Positions 25,844 through 35,761 of a stretch of 64,000 bases of DNA are shown one piece after another. A program made the position numbers and the translations under genes. The notes under the pieces are model-generated. The model made no database searches. It had not been told where the DNA came from and saw only the letters and a list, made by a program, of their open reading frames with translations. Within the stretch, counting starts at the first letter, position 1, and each line of letters opens with the position of its first letter. Source of the stretch: Amantichitinum ursilacus (lineage in GTDB: Bacteria > Pseudomonadota > Gammaproteobacteria > Burkholderiales > Chitinibacteraceae); assembly GCF_001294205.1 (NCBI RefSeq), contig NZ_LAQT01000007.1:1-64000 (forward strand), in the 5' to 3' direction.

Positions 25844-26668
25844 TCAGGCAAACACCGCCGGATCGGGCCCGATGCGTTGATCCTTGTTCAGGCCCGCAAT
25901 CGCCTGCATCGCCGCCGCGTCAAGTTCGAAATCAAACACTGCAAAGTTGCTGCGGATGCGCTCAGGCGTCACCGATTTCGGAATCACAATCACGCCGTTC
26001 TGCACGTGCCAGCGGATCACCACTTGCGCCGGCGTTTTGCCCAGTTGCTCGGCGATGCGTTGAATCACCGGGTCGGCCAGCGCCTTGTTCTGTGCCAGCG
26101 GGCTCCAGGCCTCAGCGTGGATGTCCAGATCTGCCAGCGTCTGGCGCAATGCGGCTTGCTGCATATATGGATGCAATTCCACCTGGTCCAGCACCGGTTT
26201 AACGCCGGTTTCGTCAATCAGCCGTTGCAGATGCTCCGCCTTGAAATTGGACACGCCGATGGATTTAACCAGGCCATCCTGCTGCGCCTTGATCAGCGCG
26301 CGCCAGGTATCGACAAATTTGTCCTGGCTGGGGGCGGGCCAATGGATCAGCAGCAGATCGACATAATCCAGCTTCAGCTTGCGCAAGCTGTCTTCCAGCG
26401 CCCGGCGTGCGCTGTCCAGGCCCTGCTCGCTGTTCCAGATTTTGGTGGTCACAAACACGTCTTCGCGCGGCAAACCGGCATCGGCAATGCCCTGCCCCAC
26501 GCCCACTTCATTCTTGTAAATGGCCGCGGTATCAATCGAGCGATACCCCACCCGCAACGCCTCCGCCACCGCCGACCGCGCTTCTTCATCACTGGCCTGC
26601 CACACGCCCAGACCCAGTTGCGGAATCTGGCGACCGTCATTCAGTTGTACCAGGGGTTGCTGCGACAT
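25844..26668 (-). CDS. dkgA: aldo/keto reductase, 2,5-diketo-D-gluconate reductase type
   Basis: A 274-residue TIM-barrel NADPH-dependent reductase. The catalytic tetrad is visible: D and Y in SIDTAAIYKNE, K in TTKIWNS, H in LLLIHWP. The IPKSVTPERIRSNFAVFDF end carries the NADPH-binding signature. It is closest to the DkgA/YqhE group by motif. It stands alone, not within the rhamnose cluster; substrate could be a keto-sugar or methylglyoxal. Confidence 0.85.
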   Translation of the reverse strand: MSQQPLVQLNDGRQIPQLGLGVWQASDEEARSAVAEALRVGYRSIDTAAIYKNEVGVGQGIADAGLPREDVFVTTKIWNSEQGLDSARRALEDSLRKLKLDYVDLLLIHWPAPSQDKFVDTWRALIKAQQDGLVKSIGVSNFKAEHLQRLIDETGVKPVLDQVELHPYMQQAALRQTLADLDIHAEAWSPLAQNKALADPVIQRIAEQLGKTPAQVVIRWHVQNGVIVIPKSVTPERIRSNFAVFDFELDAAAMQAIAGLNKDQRIGPDPAVFA

Positions 26669-26843
26669 CAGAATTCTCCGGTTAATCTGTCAAACACAGA
26701 TACGGCCGTGTTAGCGGATTGCAAGCTCGGCGAGTGGGTGACGCGTTCGCTGACTTGGCCGGGGCAGCACATCCGCAATTCTGCGATTACGTTTCTGGAG
26801 TAATATCCGCCCACCAATCCGGCCGTCTTGTTGCAGGGGAAGC

Positions 26844-27017
26844 ATGCTTAACCGTCAGATCATCAACCACGTGGCGCGGCAGCGCGCCAGCCAGGTGCGG
26901 ATGTGGCACATGTTGCAGCAGCATCGCGCACTCGATAACGCCGATCCGGCGATTTTGCAGCGGCCCGAGCCCGTGCCGATGCCTGATACGCAGACGCAAC
27001 CGCTGTTCAAGAAGTAA
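26844..27017 (+). CDS. small protein of 57 residues, unknown
   Basis: An ATG preceded by an AGGGGAA ribosome-binding site opens a 57-codon frame: MLNRQIINHVARQRASQVRM, then PEPVPMPDTQTQPLFKK. It is basic, helical at the N terminus and has a proline-rich tail. No gene lies opposite it. I support it from the ribosome-binding site and composition only. Confidence 0.45.
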   Translation: MLNRQIINHVARQRASQVRMWHMLQQHRALDNADPAILQRPEPVPMPDTQTQPLFKK

Positions 27018-27022
27018 ACGTA

Positions 27023-27043
27023 TAGGGTGGGTCATGACCCACC
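27023..27043. repeat. GGGTGGGTC palindrome
   Basis: TAGGGTGGGTCATGACCCACC, six bases after the small gene. It belongs to a dispersed family of extragenic palindromes also present at 31,061, 31,196, 40,942, 41,244, 41,311, 41,448, 41,515, 46,606, 46,673 and 46,741. Confidence 0.85.
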
Positions 27044-27176
27044 TGGCCAAGCTATCCAGAAGAACGCAAAGACCGCAGGGCTCATCAGTCGCTTGGTGAC
27101 GGGGTTTTGAACCCGAACACCAAAACCCCAAAGATGAAGCCCGCGATTGTTGCGGTCCTTCTCTTGCGGCTTTGAG

Positions 27177-27210
27177 GGGTGGGTCTAGGCGACCCCGTCT
27201 AGACCCACCC
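27177..27210. repeat. palindromic repeat abutting the lutC stop
   Basis: GGGTGGGTCTAG (27177-27188) pairs with CTAGACCCACCC (27199-27210) across a 10-base loop, giving a 12-bp stem. It directly touches the end of lutC, so it may serve as a terminator or 3' mRNA stabiliser for the long leftward operon. Confidence 0.8.
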
Positions 27211-27794
27211 TATGGGTTGGCGAGGGCTAATACGGTCAGGCTGCGTACGCCTTGGGCGCCGCGGATCAGCACGCCTTCGATGTCGGCGGTGGCCGAGGGG
27301 CCGGTCACCAGCGCGGCGTAGCGCGCGCTGCGCCATTCCGGGCGTTGATAGGCCTGGTGCAGATTGCCCACCAGCTGCGTCGGGTGCAGCAGCACCAGCA
27401 GGTGTTGCGCCAGATAGCCCAGCGCGTTATTGCCATATTCGTGTTCCGACAAGAACAACGACCCGGTTTCCGCCACGCCAAACGCGGCCTGCACGATGCC
27501 GACATCCACATTGGCCAGCGCGGCGGCGTCGGCGCCGGGCGAGGCAAACCCATCCATTCCAGCCACCGCGCTGCAAAAGCGCTGCGCCGACGGATACAGC
27601 AAGCGGATCTGCGTCGCTAGCGGCACGCTCGCATCGGCGTCGAGCCAGCGTCCGCCCATCTTCTCCAGCGCCATGGCAAAGCGCGGCACCAGATCGCCCG
27701 CGTACTCAGCATCAAACAGAGGCACCTCGGGCAAAGCGCGGGCGGCGGGTTGTCTGGCCCGGACCGCCGCCAAGATCGCGTCGCGACTACTCAT
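27210..27794 (-). CDS. lutC: LutC-type lactate utilization protein (LUD domain)
   Basis: A 194-residue protein starting MSSRDAILAAVRARQPAARA, with AGGAG upstream. The LUD domain shows VGIVQAAFGVAETGSLFL, NALGYLAQHLLVLLHPTQLV and the end GAQGVRSLTVLALA. LutC is one of three cytoplasmic subunits of the iron-sulfur L-lactate dehydrogenase LutABC, which makes pyruvate. Its start lies within the end of lutB (8-base overlap). It is the last gene of the rhamnose cluster. Confidence 0.88.
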   Translation of the reverse strand: MSSRDAILAAVRARQPAARALPEVPLFDAEYAGDLVPRFAMALEKMGGRWLDADASVPLATQIRLLYPSAQRFCSAVAGMDGFASPGADAAALANVDVGIVQAAFGVAETGSLFLSEHEYGNNALGYLAQHLLVLLHPTQLVGNLHQAYQRPEWRSARYAALVTGPSATADIEGVLIRGAQGVRSLTVLALANP

Positions 27795-29175
27795 CGGCCT
27801 GCTCCTTGCGTTGCGCCGCATACCATTGGTGGAAGGTCTGCGCGGCCGGGGTGGGCAGTTCGCGCTGTTTGCCCCAAGCATTAAACGGGTTGTACAGCAG
27901 CGCGCGCGGCAGTGTGTCGATGGCGCGATTGCTGCCCTCGCTAAACGCGCGATAGCGTTTGGGGTCGGCCAGTACTTTGCCCGCCAGCTTCATCGATTCC
28001 TTTTTGATAAAGCCCAGCTCGCCCTGCTCCGCCACAATCTGCCGCCATTTGTAGATCTGCTCGTGGATGTTGATCTTCACCGGGCACACATTGCTGCAAC
28101 TGCCATTCAACGTGCTGGCAAACGGCAGCGCGCTGTATTTCTTCAAATCAAAGGTCGGATTGATGATGGCGCCGATCGGCCCGGCATACACGCCGCCATA
28201 ACTCAGCCCGCCGCTGCGCCGATACACCGGGCAAGTGTTCATGCAAGCGCCACAGCGGATGCACTTCAGCGAATACCAGAAATCATCCATCGCCAGCCGG
28301 GCGCTGCGGCCGTTATCCACCAGAATAAAATGCATCGCGCCACCGGCTTTGGGCGCGCGGAAATGCGAGGTGTATTGCGTAATCGGCGAGCCCAGCGCGC
28401 TGCGCGACAGCATGCGGATAAACACGCCCAGATCGCTCTGGCGCGGGATCAGTTTTTCGATGCCGATGCTGGCAATATGCAGCGGCGGCACATTGGCGCT
28501 CAGGTCGGCATTGCCCTCGTTGGTGCACACCACCACGCTGCCGGTTTCGGCCACGGCAAAGTTGCAGCCGGTCATGCCCGCGCCAGCTTTTAAAAAGTAC
28601 GGCCGGGTATCCTGGCGCATGCCTTCCGCCAGATAGGCCGGGTCGTCATTGGTGGGGTCGGTGCCGATGTTTTCGGCAAATACCTGCGCCACATCACCAC
28701 GTAGTTTGTGCACCGCTGGCACCACGATATGGCTGGGCATTTCGTGGTCCAGTTGCTGGATGCGCTCGCCCAGATCGGTCTCGACCACCGCAATGCCACG
28801 CGCTTCCAGGTACGGCCGCATCTCGCATTCTTCGGTCAGCATCGATTTGCTTTTCACCAGCAGCGTCACCGCCTGCGCGCTGAGGATTTCATGCACGATG
28901 CGGTTGTGTTCAGCGGCGTCGGCAGCCCAGTGCACGATCACGCCATTGGCGGTGGCGTTGCGTTCAAATTGCTCCAGGTAATCGCCCAGATGCGACAGCG
29001 TGTGTTCCTTGATCTGCGACGCCAGTTCACGCAGTTGTTCCCATTCGGCGATGCCATGCGCCTGGCCATCGCGCAACTGGCGCAGGCCCCACAGGCGCTG
29101 GTCATGAAACTTGATATGCGGCTCGTCCTGGATAAACGTGCGCGCGGCTTTGACGTGATCAACGCGGCGGCTCAT
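27787..29175 (-). CDS. lutB: LutB-type lactate utilization iron-sulfur protein
   Basis: A 462-residue protein; the start MSRRVDHVKAARTFIQDEPH overlaps the lutA stop (ATGA). The N-terminal LUD domain carries VTLLVKSKSMLTEE, NFAVAETGSVVVCTNEGNAD and TQYTSHFRAPKAG. A ferredoxin-like segment with two clusters follows (CIRCGACMNTCPVYRR and CSNVCPVKI). It transfers electrons in the LutABC lactate dehydrogenase complex. Confidence 0.92.
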   Translation of the reverse strand: MSRRVDHVKAARTFIQDEPHIKFHDQRLWGLRQLRDGQAHGIAEWEQLRELASQIKEHTLSHLGDYLEQFERNATANGVIVHWAADAAEHNRIVHEILSAQAVTLLVKSKSMLTEECEMRPYLEARGIAVVETDLGERIQQLDHEMPSHIVVPAVHKLRGDVAQVFAENIGTDPTNDDPAYLAEGMRQDTRPYFLKAGAGMTGCNFAVAETGSVVVCTNEGNADLSANVPPLHIASIGIEKLIPRQSDLGVFIRMLSRSALGSPITQYTSHFRAPKAGGAMHFILVDNGRSARLAMDDFWYSLKCIRCGACMNTCPVYRRSGGLSYGGVYAGPIGAIINPTFDLKKYSALPFASTLNGSCSNVCPVKINIHEQIYKWRQIVAEQGELGFIKKESMKLAGKVLADPKRYRAFSEGSNRAIDTLPRALLYNPFNAWGKQRELPTPAAQTFHQWYAAQRKEQADE

Positions 29176-29915
29176 CGCACGCTCCCGTTCAGGATTTGCG
29201 CGATATGCACAAAGCGCAGCGGCAGGCCCAGCCGCTCGGCACAGCCTTTTTGATGCATCAAACAGGACATATCGGCCGACGCGATAAAGTCCGCACCCGC
29301 CTGTTGGTGATCGCGCACTTTGTCGTAGCCCATGCGCGCGGACACGGGTTCTTCGGTGACGCAAAAGGTGCCGCCAAAACCACAGCATTCATCGGGCCGT
29401 TTGGGGCTGACCAGCTCGATGCCGGGCACACCGGCCAGCAAGGTTAAGGGCTTGGAAAAAAACGGCGCATTGATCTCGCTCGGTTGTGCATGGTGCAGTT
29501 GGCGCAGCGTGCCGCAGCTATTGTGCCAACCCACTTTGTGCTCAAAGCGCGCCCACGGAAAATCGCGGATCTGCAGCACGTCATGCAGAAATTCGACCAG
29601 CTCAAACGTTTGCGCCCGCACGTGTTTGGCTGCGGCGTCTTGCGGGATGGCGGTCAGGTGGTCGCGCACGTGATGCACGCAGCTGCCCGACGGCGCGACG
29701 ATGTAGTCATAAGCGGCAAAATTGCGCACAAACAAGGCCTCGGCCCCGGCGGCGTCTTGCTGGCAACCGCTATTGCCCAAGGGCTGGCCGCAACAGGTCT
29801 GGTCCGGCGGATAGACCACCTCGCAACCGACCCGCTCCAGCAATTCCAGCGTGGCGATGGCCACTTCGGGGAAAAACGTGTCGATAAAACAGGGGACAAA
29901 CAAGGCGACTTTCAT
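29172..29915 (-). CDS. lutA: LutA-type lactate utilization protein (cysteine-rich CCG domains)
   Basis: A 247-residue protein; start MKVALFVPCFIDTFFPEVAI. Two CCG domains are visible: the first has C in VPCFID and TCCGQPLGNSGCQ, the second HNSCGTLRQL and DECCGFGGTFC. It is the third LutABC subunit. A 49-base gap separates it from rhaS, so it is probably in the same transcript as the rhamnose importer. Confidence 0.92.
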   Translation of the reverse strand: MKVALFVPCFIDTFFPEVAIATLELLERVGCEVVYPPDQTCCGQPLGNSGCQQDAAGAEALFVRNFAAYDYIVAPSGSCVHHVRDHLTAIPQDAAAKHVRAQTFELVEFLHDVLQIRDFPWARFEHKVGWHNSCGTLRQLHHAQPSEINAPFFSKPLTLLAGVPGIELVSPKRPDECCGFGGTFCVTEEPVSARMGYDKVRDHQQAGADFIASADMSCLMHQKGCAERLGLPLRFVHIAQILNGSVR

Positions 29916-29963
29916 GGGGTATCCAGGGACGGGATGGGAATAGCCCATCCCGTCGCCAAGCGC

Positions 29964-30965
29964 TTAGAAGTTGAAGTTGTCGATGTTGGAGGCATCAAAC
30001 GTGGTCGGCGGTCCGAGGATCACCTCGCCCGATTTGCCCACCGTGCGCTTGCCCAGCTTGCCCGCTTCAAAGGTATCGCCTTCCTTGCCGGTAATGGTGC
30101 CCGACGCCAGGTTGGCCGCCGCATAGGCCGCCAGGTAACCCAGTTGGCCCGGGTCCCACAGCTGGAATGCCTTCACCGTGCCGTTCTTCACAAATTCGCG
30201 CATCTGGTTAGGCGTGCCCAGGCCGGTGATAACCACCTGGCCTTTCTTGGGCGAGGTCGACAGATAGCGTGCGGCTGCCGAGATCCCCACCGTGGTCGGC
30301 GAAATAATGCCCTTCAGATTGGGATACGCCTGCAGCAGGCCTTGGGTTTCCACGAATGATTTCTGGTCGTCATCGTTACCGTAGGCGATCTTCACCAGCT
30401 TGAGCTTGGCGTATTCCGGCTTCTTCAGTTCTTCCTGCATCCACTTGATCCAGGTGTTCTGGTTGGTGGCGTTGGGCGTGGCCGACAGCACGGCAATCTC
30501 ACCGCCTTCCGGGCCGATCAACTTGCTGAGCAATTGCACCTGCGCGCGGCCGATGCCTTCGCTGTTGGCCTGGTTTACGAAGATCTGGCGGCCTTCGGGC
30601 GCGGTGTCGCTATCAAAAGTCACCACCTTGATGCCGGCGGCCTGGGCCTTTTTGAGGTAAGGCACCACGGCGTTGGCGTCGTTGGCGGCGATGACGATGG
30701 CGGACTGGCGCTGCGTGATCAGCGTATTGATGTACTGCACTTGCGACGAAGCGCCGGCGTCGGACGGGCCGACCACTTTGCCGACCGCGCCCATTTCCTT
30801 GATCGCGGCCAGACCGCCTTCATCGGCGATCACTTCGTAGGGGTTGTTGATCTGCTTGGGCAGGAAGGCGATCTTGAGGTCTTTCTTCAGATCAGCCGCG
30901 TGGACCGCCAGCGGCAGCATGGTGGCTGCGATGGCGGTCAGCAGGATGGATTGCAAGTGGCGCAT
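29964..30965 (-). CDS. rhaS: rhamnose ABC transporter substrate-binding protein
   Basis: A 333-residue periplasmic protein. Signal peptide MRHLQSILLTAIAATMLPLA is cleaved after VHA. The body belongs to the periplasmic binding protein family 4 (RbsB-like): FLPKQINNPYEVIADEGGLA, IVIAANDANAVVPYLKKAQA, VVTFDSDTAPEGRQIFVNQA. It captures L-rhamnose for the RhaPQT importer. It is separated from rhaQ by 265 bases containing two palindromic repeats, which may tune the higher expression usual for binding proteins. Confidence 0.9.
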   Translation of the reverse strand: MRHLQSILLTAIAATMLPLAVHAADLKKDLKIAFLPKQINNPYEVIADEGGLAAIKEMGAVGKVVGPSDAGASSQVQYINTLITQRQSAIVIAANDANAVVPYLKKAQAAGIKVVTFDSDTAPEGRQIFVNQANSEGIGRAQVQLLSKLIGPEGGEIAVLSATPNATNQNTWIKWMQEELKKPEYAKLKLVKIAYGNDDDQKSFVETQGLLQAYPNLKGIISPTTVGISAAARYLSTSPKKGQVVITGLGTPNQMREFVKNGTVKAFQLWDPGQLGYLAAYAAANLASGTITGKEGDTFEAGKLGKRTVGKSGEVILGPPTTFDASNIDNFNF

Positions 30966-31060
30966 GAGTCGACTCCTCGAGAACTTCTGTTGTAGTGGGA
31001 CTGCCCCGGCGAACCGGTTCTCTTGAATACGAATACAAAAACTGGGGTGCCACGCCCATA

Positions 31061-31080
31061 GGGTGGGTCATGACCCACCC
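31061..31080. repeat. GGGTGGGTC palindrome in rhaS-rhaQ gap
   Basis: GGGTGGGTCATGACCCACCC, a perfect 20-base palindrome. The 265-base gap holds this and a second copy at 31,196 and no gene. Confidence 0.85.
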
Positions 31081-31195
31081 ATCAAAGTGGCTGGCTAGCT
31101 GGCCGTTACGCTTGGGTGGCGCACTTCTCGCCACGGCTAAAACGGCGAACCAACGTGGCTAACCAAAGCGCGCGGCCAGCTAGTCCACGGCTTTG

Positions 31196-31217
31196 GGTGG
31201 TGGGTCGAGACCCACCC
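31196..31217. repeat. GGGTGGGTC palindrome next to rhaQ stop
   Basis: GGTGGTGGGTCGAGACCCACCC, 14 bases beyond the end of rhaQ. Confidence 0.8.
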
Positions 31218-31230
31218 TATGAGCTGGGGG

Positions 31231-32226
31231 TTACGCGTGGGCGGCCAGTGCTTTTTGCTGGCGCGCGTCGCGCCAGCGGTTCACCAGATTGGGCACCAGC
31301 ACCGAGCTCAGCAGCAGCACGCCAGTCACGATGGTCAGCACTTCGCTCGATACATCCGACAGCGTCAGCGCGTTTTTCAGCACCGCGATAATCACCAGCG
31401 ACAGCAACACACCCGGCAGACTGCCTTTGCCGCCAAAGATCGACACGCCGCCAAACAGCACCGCCGCCACCACCGATAGCTCAAAGCCCTCGCCGTTGTC
31501 GCCACGCGCGCTGGAAAAACGCAGCGTGTAGATAATCCCCGCCAGCGCGCTCATCAGCCCGCTCACCACATACAGAATCAAGCGTGCGCGGCTGACGTTG
31601 ATACCGGAAAACCGCGCCGCGGTCTGATTGCTGCCGATGGCGTACAAGCTGCGGCCAAAGGCGGTGGCTTGCAGCAAAACGGTAAACCCGATCGCCGCCA
31701 CAATCACAATCACAAACGGCTGCGGGATAAACGTGTCGCCCACATTGCTGATGCCGAAGGTGGTCAACGCGGTCGGAAAATCGGCGATGGCCTGGTCGCC
31801 CAGCAGCAGATAAGACACGCCGCGAAATAACGCCAGGGTGCCGATGGTGACGGCCAGCGAAGGCAGCGCAAACGTCACGATCACCACGCCGTTAAACACC
31901 CCCGCCAGCGTGCCCGCCACCAGGCACAGCACAATCACTGCCGGCATTGGCAAGCCCATATGCCACAGCACGCCCATCAGGCTGCTCGACATGCCCATGA
32001 TCGACGCCACCGACAAATCGATATCCGCCGCGATAATGATCAGCGTCATCGGCAACGCCATCAGCGCGATCTCGGTAAAGTCGGCCAGCAAGTTGGCGAT
32101 GTTGGACGTGGTCAAAAAGTCCGCCGATAAGCTGCGGCCCAGCACCAGCGCTGCGGCCAGCACGGCCACCAGCATCACTTCCCAGCCCAGATGCGGCTTA
32201 TGTGTCGCAGTGCTCATGTCAGTCAT
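31231..32226 (-). CDS. rhaQ: rhamnose ABC transporter permease RhaQ
   Basis: A 331-residue inner-membrane permease of the RbsC family. About nine hydrophobic helices; the conserved loop FGRSLYAIGSNQTAARFSGI and the downstream FELSVVAAVLFGGVSIFGGK are diagnostic. Its start overlaps the end of the other permease by eight bases. It forms the transmembrane channel with RhaP. Confidence 0.9.
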   Translation of the reverse strand: MTDMSTATHKPHLGWEVMLVAVLAAALVLGRSLSADFLTTSNIANLLADFTEIALMALPMTLIIIAADIDLSVASIMGMSSSLMGVLWHMGLPMPAVIVLCLVAGTLAGVFNGVVIVTFALPSLAVTIGTLALFRGVSYLLLGDQAIADFPTALTTFGISNVGDTFIPQPFVIVIVAAIGFTVLLQATAFGRSLYAIGSNQTAARFSGINVSRARLILYVVSGLMSALAGIIYTLRFSSARGDNGEGFELSVVAAVLFGGVSIFGGKGSLPGVLLSLVIIAVLKNALTLSDVSSEVLTIVTGVLLLSSVLVPNLVNRWRDARQQKALAAHA

Positions 32227-33283
32227 CTCCGTGATCGCGTTTTTTCATGGTCCAGCGCGCAATGGCGCGGGCCAGCAAGGTGTCGGTGGCAATCGCCAGC
32301 ACAATCAGCGCGCCCTGGATAGCCAGTTGCCAGAAGGGCGACACTTTCAGTACCACCAGCGACAGGTTGATCACCCCCAGCAACAGCGCGCCCAGCGTGG
32401 CGCCCCAGACATTGCCGATGCCGCCGGTAATGGCCACGCTGCCGACCACGGCGGCGGCCACCACTTGCAGCTCGATGCCTTTGGCGGTGCTGGCATCCAC
32501 CGTGCCAAAGCGCGCCAGCCACAACACGCCGGCCAGACCGGCCAAGGCGCCGGAAATCACAAAGCCTTTAAACACGCGCCGATCCACCTGGATGCCGGCC
32601 AGGTTGGCGGCTTCGGGGTTGGAGCCGATGGCGTAAAACTCGCGCCCACCGCGAAAGTGCTTGAGGTAGTAACCGGTCACCGCCAACACCACCAGCGCCA
32701 GCACCACCAGATACGGCACGCCCAGCACGCTGCCACTGGCGATCATCTGGAATGCCGCCGGCAAACTGGTGGCGTTGATCTGGCCGCCATGCACCCAGGC
32801 GTAATCGATGCCGCGAAAGATATACAGCGTGGACAAGGTGGCCACCAGCGATGGCACGCGCCCAAACGTGACCAGCGCGCCGTTGATGGAACCCGCCACC
32901 GCCCCCATCGCCACGCCCGCCAATACGGCCACGGCAATCGGCATCTGCGGATGCGCCACAAACAGCGCGCCGATCGAATACGCCGTCAAACCCACGGTGG
33001 AGCTGATCGACAAATCGATATGCCGCATCAGCATCACCACGGTCATGCCGGCGGTCAGCATGGCGATGATGGCGACGTTCAGCAGCACGTCGCGGGCATT
33101 CTGGATATTCAAAAAATGCGGGCTCGCCAGACTGGTGGCGACGATCAGCGCCAGCAGCACAGCCACCAAAGTGGTTTCGCGGTGGCGGCCCAGAAAAATA
33201 AACCAGCGCATGGCGGCGGCATCCCCGGCTGAGGTTTTGCGTTGAGCGGACCGTGCAAGCGGCAAAGCGTGTGTGGCTTTCAT
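32219..33283 (-). CDS. rhaP: rhamnose ABC transporter permease RhaP
   Basis: A 354-residue RbsC-family permease. It carries [40 protein letters not shown] and [20 protein letters not shown]. The N terminus has a ~25-residue soluble extension before the first helix. The ATG overlaps the end of the ATPase gene (4 bases), so the importer genes are translationally coupled. Confidence 0.9.
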   Translation of the reverse strand: MKATHALPLARSAQRKTSAGDAAAMRWFIFLGRHRETTLVAVLLALIVATSLASPHFLNIQNARDVLLNVAIIAMLTAGMTVVMLMRHIDLSISSTVGLTAYSIGALFVAHPQMPIAVAVLAGVAMGAVAGSINGALVTFGRVPSLVATLSTLYIFRGIDYAWVHGGQINATSLPAAFQMIASGSVLGVPYLVVLALVVLAVTGYYLKHFRGGREFYAIGSNPEAANLAGIQVDRRVFKGFVISGALAGLAGVLWLARFGTVDASTAKGIELQVVAAAVVGSVAITGGIGNVWGATLGALLLGVINLSLVVLKVSPFWQLAIQGALIVLAIATDTLLARAIARWTMKKRDHGDD

Positions 33284-34824
33284 GCGGCGCTCCGGCTATG
33301 TGGATCGGACTGGCCCAGCGCGGCGGCCATGATGCGGGCTTCGTCGGCCTGGGCGCGCGGGATATCGGCGGTCAGGCGGCCTTCGTTCATCACCAGAATG
33401 CGGTCGGCCATGCCCAGCACTTCGGGCAGCTCGGACGAGATCATCAACACCGCCATGCCGTTCTTCACCAGCTCGGTCAGGGTCTGATACACCTCGGCTT
33501 TGGCGCCGACATCGATGCCGCGCGTGGGCTCGTCGATGATCAGCACATCGGGATGCGTGGCCAGCCATTTGCCCAGCACCACTTTCTGCTGATTGCCGCC
33601 CGACAAGGTGCTGGCCGGCACATCCATCGAATGCGCTTTCAGCTTGAGCTTGCGGCCCCAGTCCTGCGCCAGATTGCGCTCGGACTGGTTCGAGATCAGG
33701 CCCCAGTGCACCAGCCGCTTTAACACGGTGAGCGCGGCGTTGTGGGCAATGCTCATGTCCAGCGCCAGGCCTTGCTGGCGGCGATCTTCCGGCACCAGCG
33801 CCAGGCCCGCGCGCACGGCGGCGGCGGGATCGCCCAACAGCAACGATTTGCCTTTGATCTGCACGTCGCCGCTATCGACCGGATCGACGCCGAAGATCGC
33901 CCGCGCCACTTCGCTGCGCCCTGCTCCCACCAGCCCGGCCAGCGCCACGATTTCGCCACGGCGCACGGTAAACGAGATGTCCTTGAACACGCCGCGCCGG
34001 GTTAGCCGCCGCACCGCCAGCGCAATCTCGCCCGGCTCGACCTCGGCCTTGGGGTAATAGCTGGCCAGATCACGCCCCACCATGCGCGACACAATGCTGT
34101 CGTGCGTCATCTCGTGTGTTTCGGCGAAATGCACCGCCGCGCCGTCGCGCATGATGGTGATGCGTTGCGCCAGACGGAACACTTCTTCCAGCCGGTGCGT
34201 AATAAACAGGATGGCGACATTGGCGGCGCGCAGACGCTCGGCAATGGCAAACAGGCGCTCCACTTCGGGCCGCGACAAGGCGGCGGTGGGCTCGTCCATG
34301 ATCAGCACATTGGCGTTCAGCGACAGCGCCTTGGCAATTTCCACCACTTGCTGATCGGCAATCGACAAGCCGCGCACGCTTTGCGTGGCCTGCAGATTAA
34401 CGCCCAGTGACGCCAGCATTTCCTGCACCGCGTGTTGCATCGTTTCGGCGCGGATGCGGCCGAAGCGATCGAGCGGCTGGCGGCCCATGTAGATGTTTTC
34501 GGCAATCGATAATTCGGGGAACAGCGTCGGCTCTTGATAGATCACCGCGATGCCCGCGTCGATGGCGTCGGACGGCCGCGCAAACTGGCGCGGCTGGCCA
34601 TCCACCCGCAGCTCGCCGCCATCGGGTTGATGCACGCCCGCCAGGATTTTGACCAGCGTGGATTTGCCCGCGCCGTTTTCACCGAGCAGCGCATGCACTT
34701 CGCCGGGCCACAGCGTCAGCGTGCCGTTTTCCAGCGCGCGCACGGCGCCGAAGTTCTTGCGCGCGTTGCGTAGTTCCAGCCGCGGCGTTGTGCCGGGCGC
34801 GAGATTGAGGGGGGACGGGGACAT
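33280..34824 (-). CDS. rhaT: rhamnose ABC transporter ATP-binding protein RhaT
   Basis: A 514-residue protein with two fused ABC domains, as in RbsA/XylG. N-terminal domain: Walker [10 protein letters not shown], Walker [13 protein letters not shown]-terminal domain: degenerate P-loop GLVGAGRSE, signature [15 protein letters not shown] and Walker [15 protein letters not shown]. It energises RhaPQ. It lies six bases downstream of the lactonase gene. Confidence 0.92.
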   Translation of the reverse strand: MSPSPLNLAPGTTPRLELRNARKNFGAVRALENGTLTLWPGEVHALLGENGAGKSTLVKILAGVHQPDGGELRVDGQPRQFARPSDAIDAGIAVIYQEPTLFPELSIAENIYMGRQPLDRFGRIRAETMQHAVQEMLASLGVNLQATQSVRGLSIADQQVVEIAKALSLNANVLIMDEPTAALSRPEVERLFAIAERLRAANVAILFITHRLEEVFRLAQRITIMRDGAAVHFAETHEMTHDSIVSRMVGRDLASYYPKAEVEPGEIALAVRRLTRRGVFKDISFTVRRGEIVALAGLVGAGRSEVARAIFGVDPVDSGDVQIKGKSLLLGDPAAAVRAGLALVPEDRRQQGLALDMSIAHNAALTVLKRLVHWGLISNQSERNLAQDWGRKLKLKAHSMDVPASTLSGGNQQKVVLGKWLATHPDVLIIDEPTRGIDVGAKAEVYQTLTELVKNGMAVLMISSELPEVLGMADRILVMNEGRLTADIPRAQADEARIMAAALGQSDPHSRSAA

Positions 34825-34830
34825 GGGTAT

Positions 34831-35748
34831 TTACTCCAGCCGGTAAATGCGGCGCGCGTTGTCGCGGAACAGCGCGGCGTGCTCGGCCGCGCTGGCATCG
34901 GCCACACAGTCGGCGTAGGCGCGCCAGACGGTGCCGTAATCGCTATACAAGCGGTCGACCGGAAAATTGGAGGCAAACATCGCGCGCTCTGCGCCAAAAC
35001 TATCGATGGCTTGCAGGATGTAGGGGCGGATGCTCTCGGTGGTCCAACCGTGGTCGATCATGCCAAAGCCGCTCAGCTTGATCTGCACATTGGCGCAGGT
35101 CGCCAGCTGCGCCAGGCCGTCGCGCCACGCGCGCCAACCGGCCACGCTGCCGCGATCCACCAACATGCCGGCGTGGTTGATGATGAAACTGATGTCCGGA
35201 TACTGGCGCGCCAACTCCACCGCTTCGGGCATCTGGTCGGGGTAGAGCTGCAAATCAAAGCTCAGGCGATATTTGCTCAGCAGCCCGAAGTTGCTGCGCC
35301 ACAGCGGCTCGCGCATAAAGTGGCGGCCCACGTAATCAAAGCGCGGGTTGCGATGCACATTCAGAATCTGGCGAATGCCGCGCACATTGCGATATTGGCA
35401 GTGCGCGGCCAGCAGTTTTTCCACTTCGGCCGTCGGCTGGCTAAAGTCGGCGGCGGCGACAATCGCGCCGGGCAAACGATGGTTGCCGGGCGCATCGGCC
35501 AGGCTTTGCAGCCAGCGGGTTTCTTCCACCGGATCGGCCGGGTCGTGATTGGCGTCGATATGCACGGCATCCAGAATGACCACGCCTGCCGCAGCCGCAT
35601 CGGCCAGCAGATCGGTGACGACATAATCGCGGCGGATCGGGCTGATATCGCCGGTATACCCTTCGCCTTCGGCTTCCATCCACGGGTAGCGATGCGTGCT
35701 GATTTCCCAGAGATGTATATGCGGATCGACGACTTGGAGTTCAGACAT
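34831..35748 (-). CDS. amidohydrolase-2 family lactonase, probable L-rhamnono-1,4-lactonase
   Basis: A 305-residue TIM-barrel metal hydrolase; start MSELQVVDPHIHLWE, preceded by GGAG. HxH is at PHIHLW, and the later metal/catalytic positions are in IINHAGMLVD and FASNFPVDRL. Within this cluster it should open L-rhamnono-gamma-lactone to L-rhamnonate, step two of the non-phosphorylating pathway (LRA2 role). The family also contains fuconolactonases, so the sugar is assigned from context. Confidence 0.82.
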   Translation of the reverse strand: MSELQVVDPHIHLWEISTHRYPWMEAEGEGYTGDISPIRRDYVVTDLLADAAAAGVVILDAVHIDANHDPADPVEETRWLQSLADAPGNHRLPGAIVAAADFSQPTAEVEKLLAAHCQYRNVRGIRQILNVHRNPRFDYVGRHFMREPLWRSNFGLLSKYRLSFDLQLYPDQMPEAVELARQYPDISFIINHAGMLVDRGSVAGWRAWRDGLAQLATCANVQIKLSGFGMIDHGWTTESIRPYILQAIDSFGAERAMFASNFPVDRLYSDYGTVWRAYADCVADASAAEHAALFRDNARRIYRLE

Positions 35749-35761
35749 ACGCGGTCTCCGC

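Noticed and set aside
31838-33232. 464-codon plus-strand open frame opposite the rhamnose permeases
   Set aside because: Low-complexity His/Gln/Arg composition and no ribosome-binding site; both permease frames opposite it are unmistakable.
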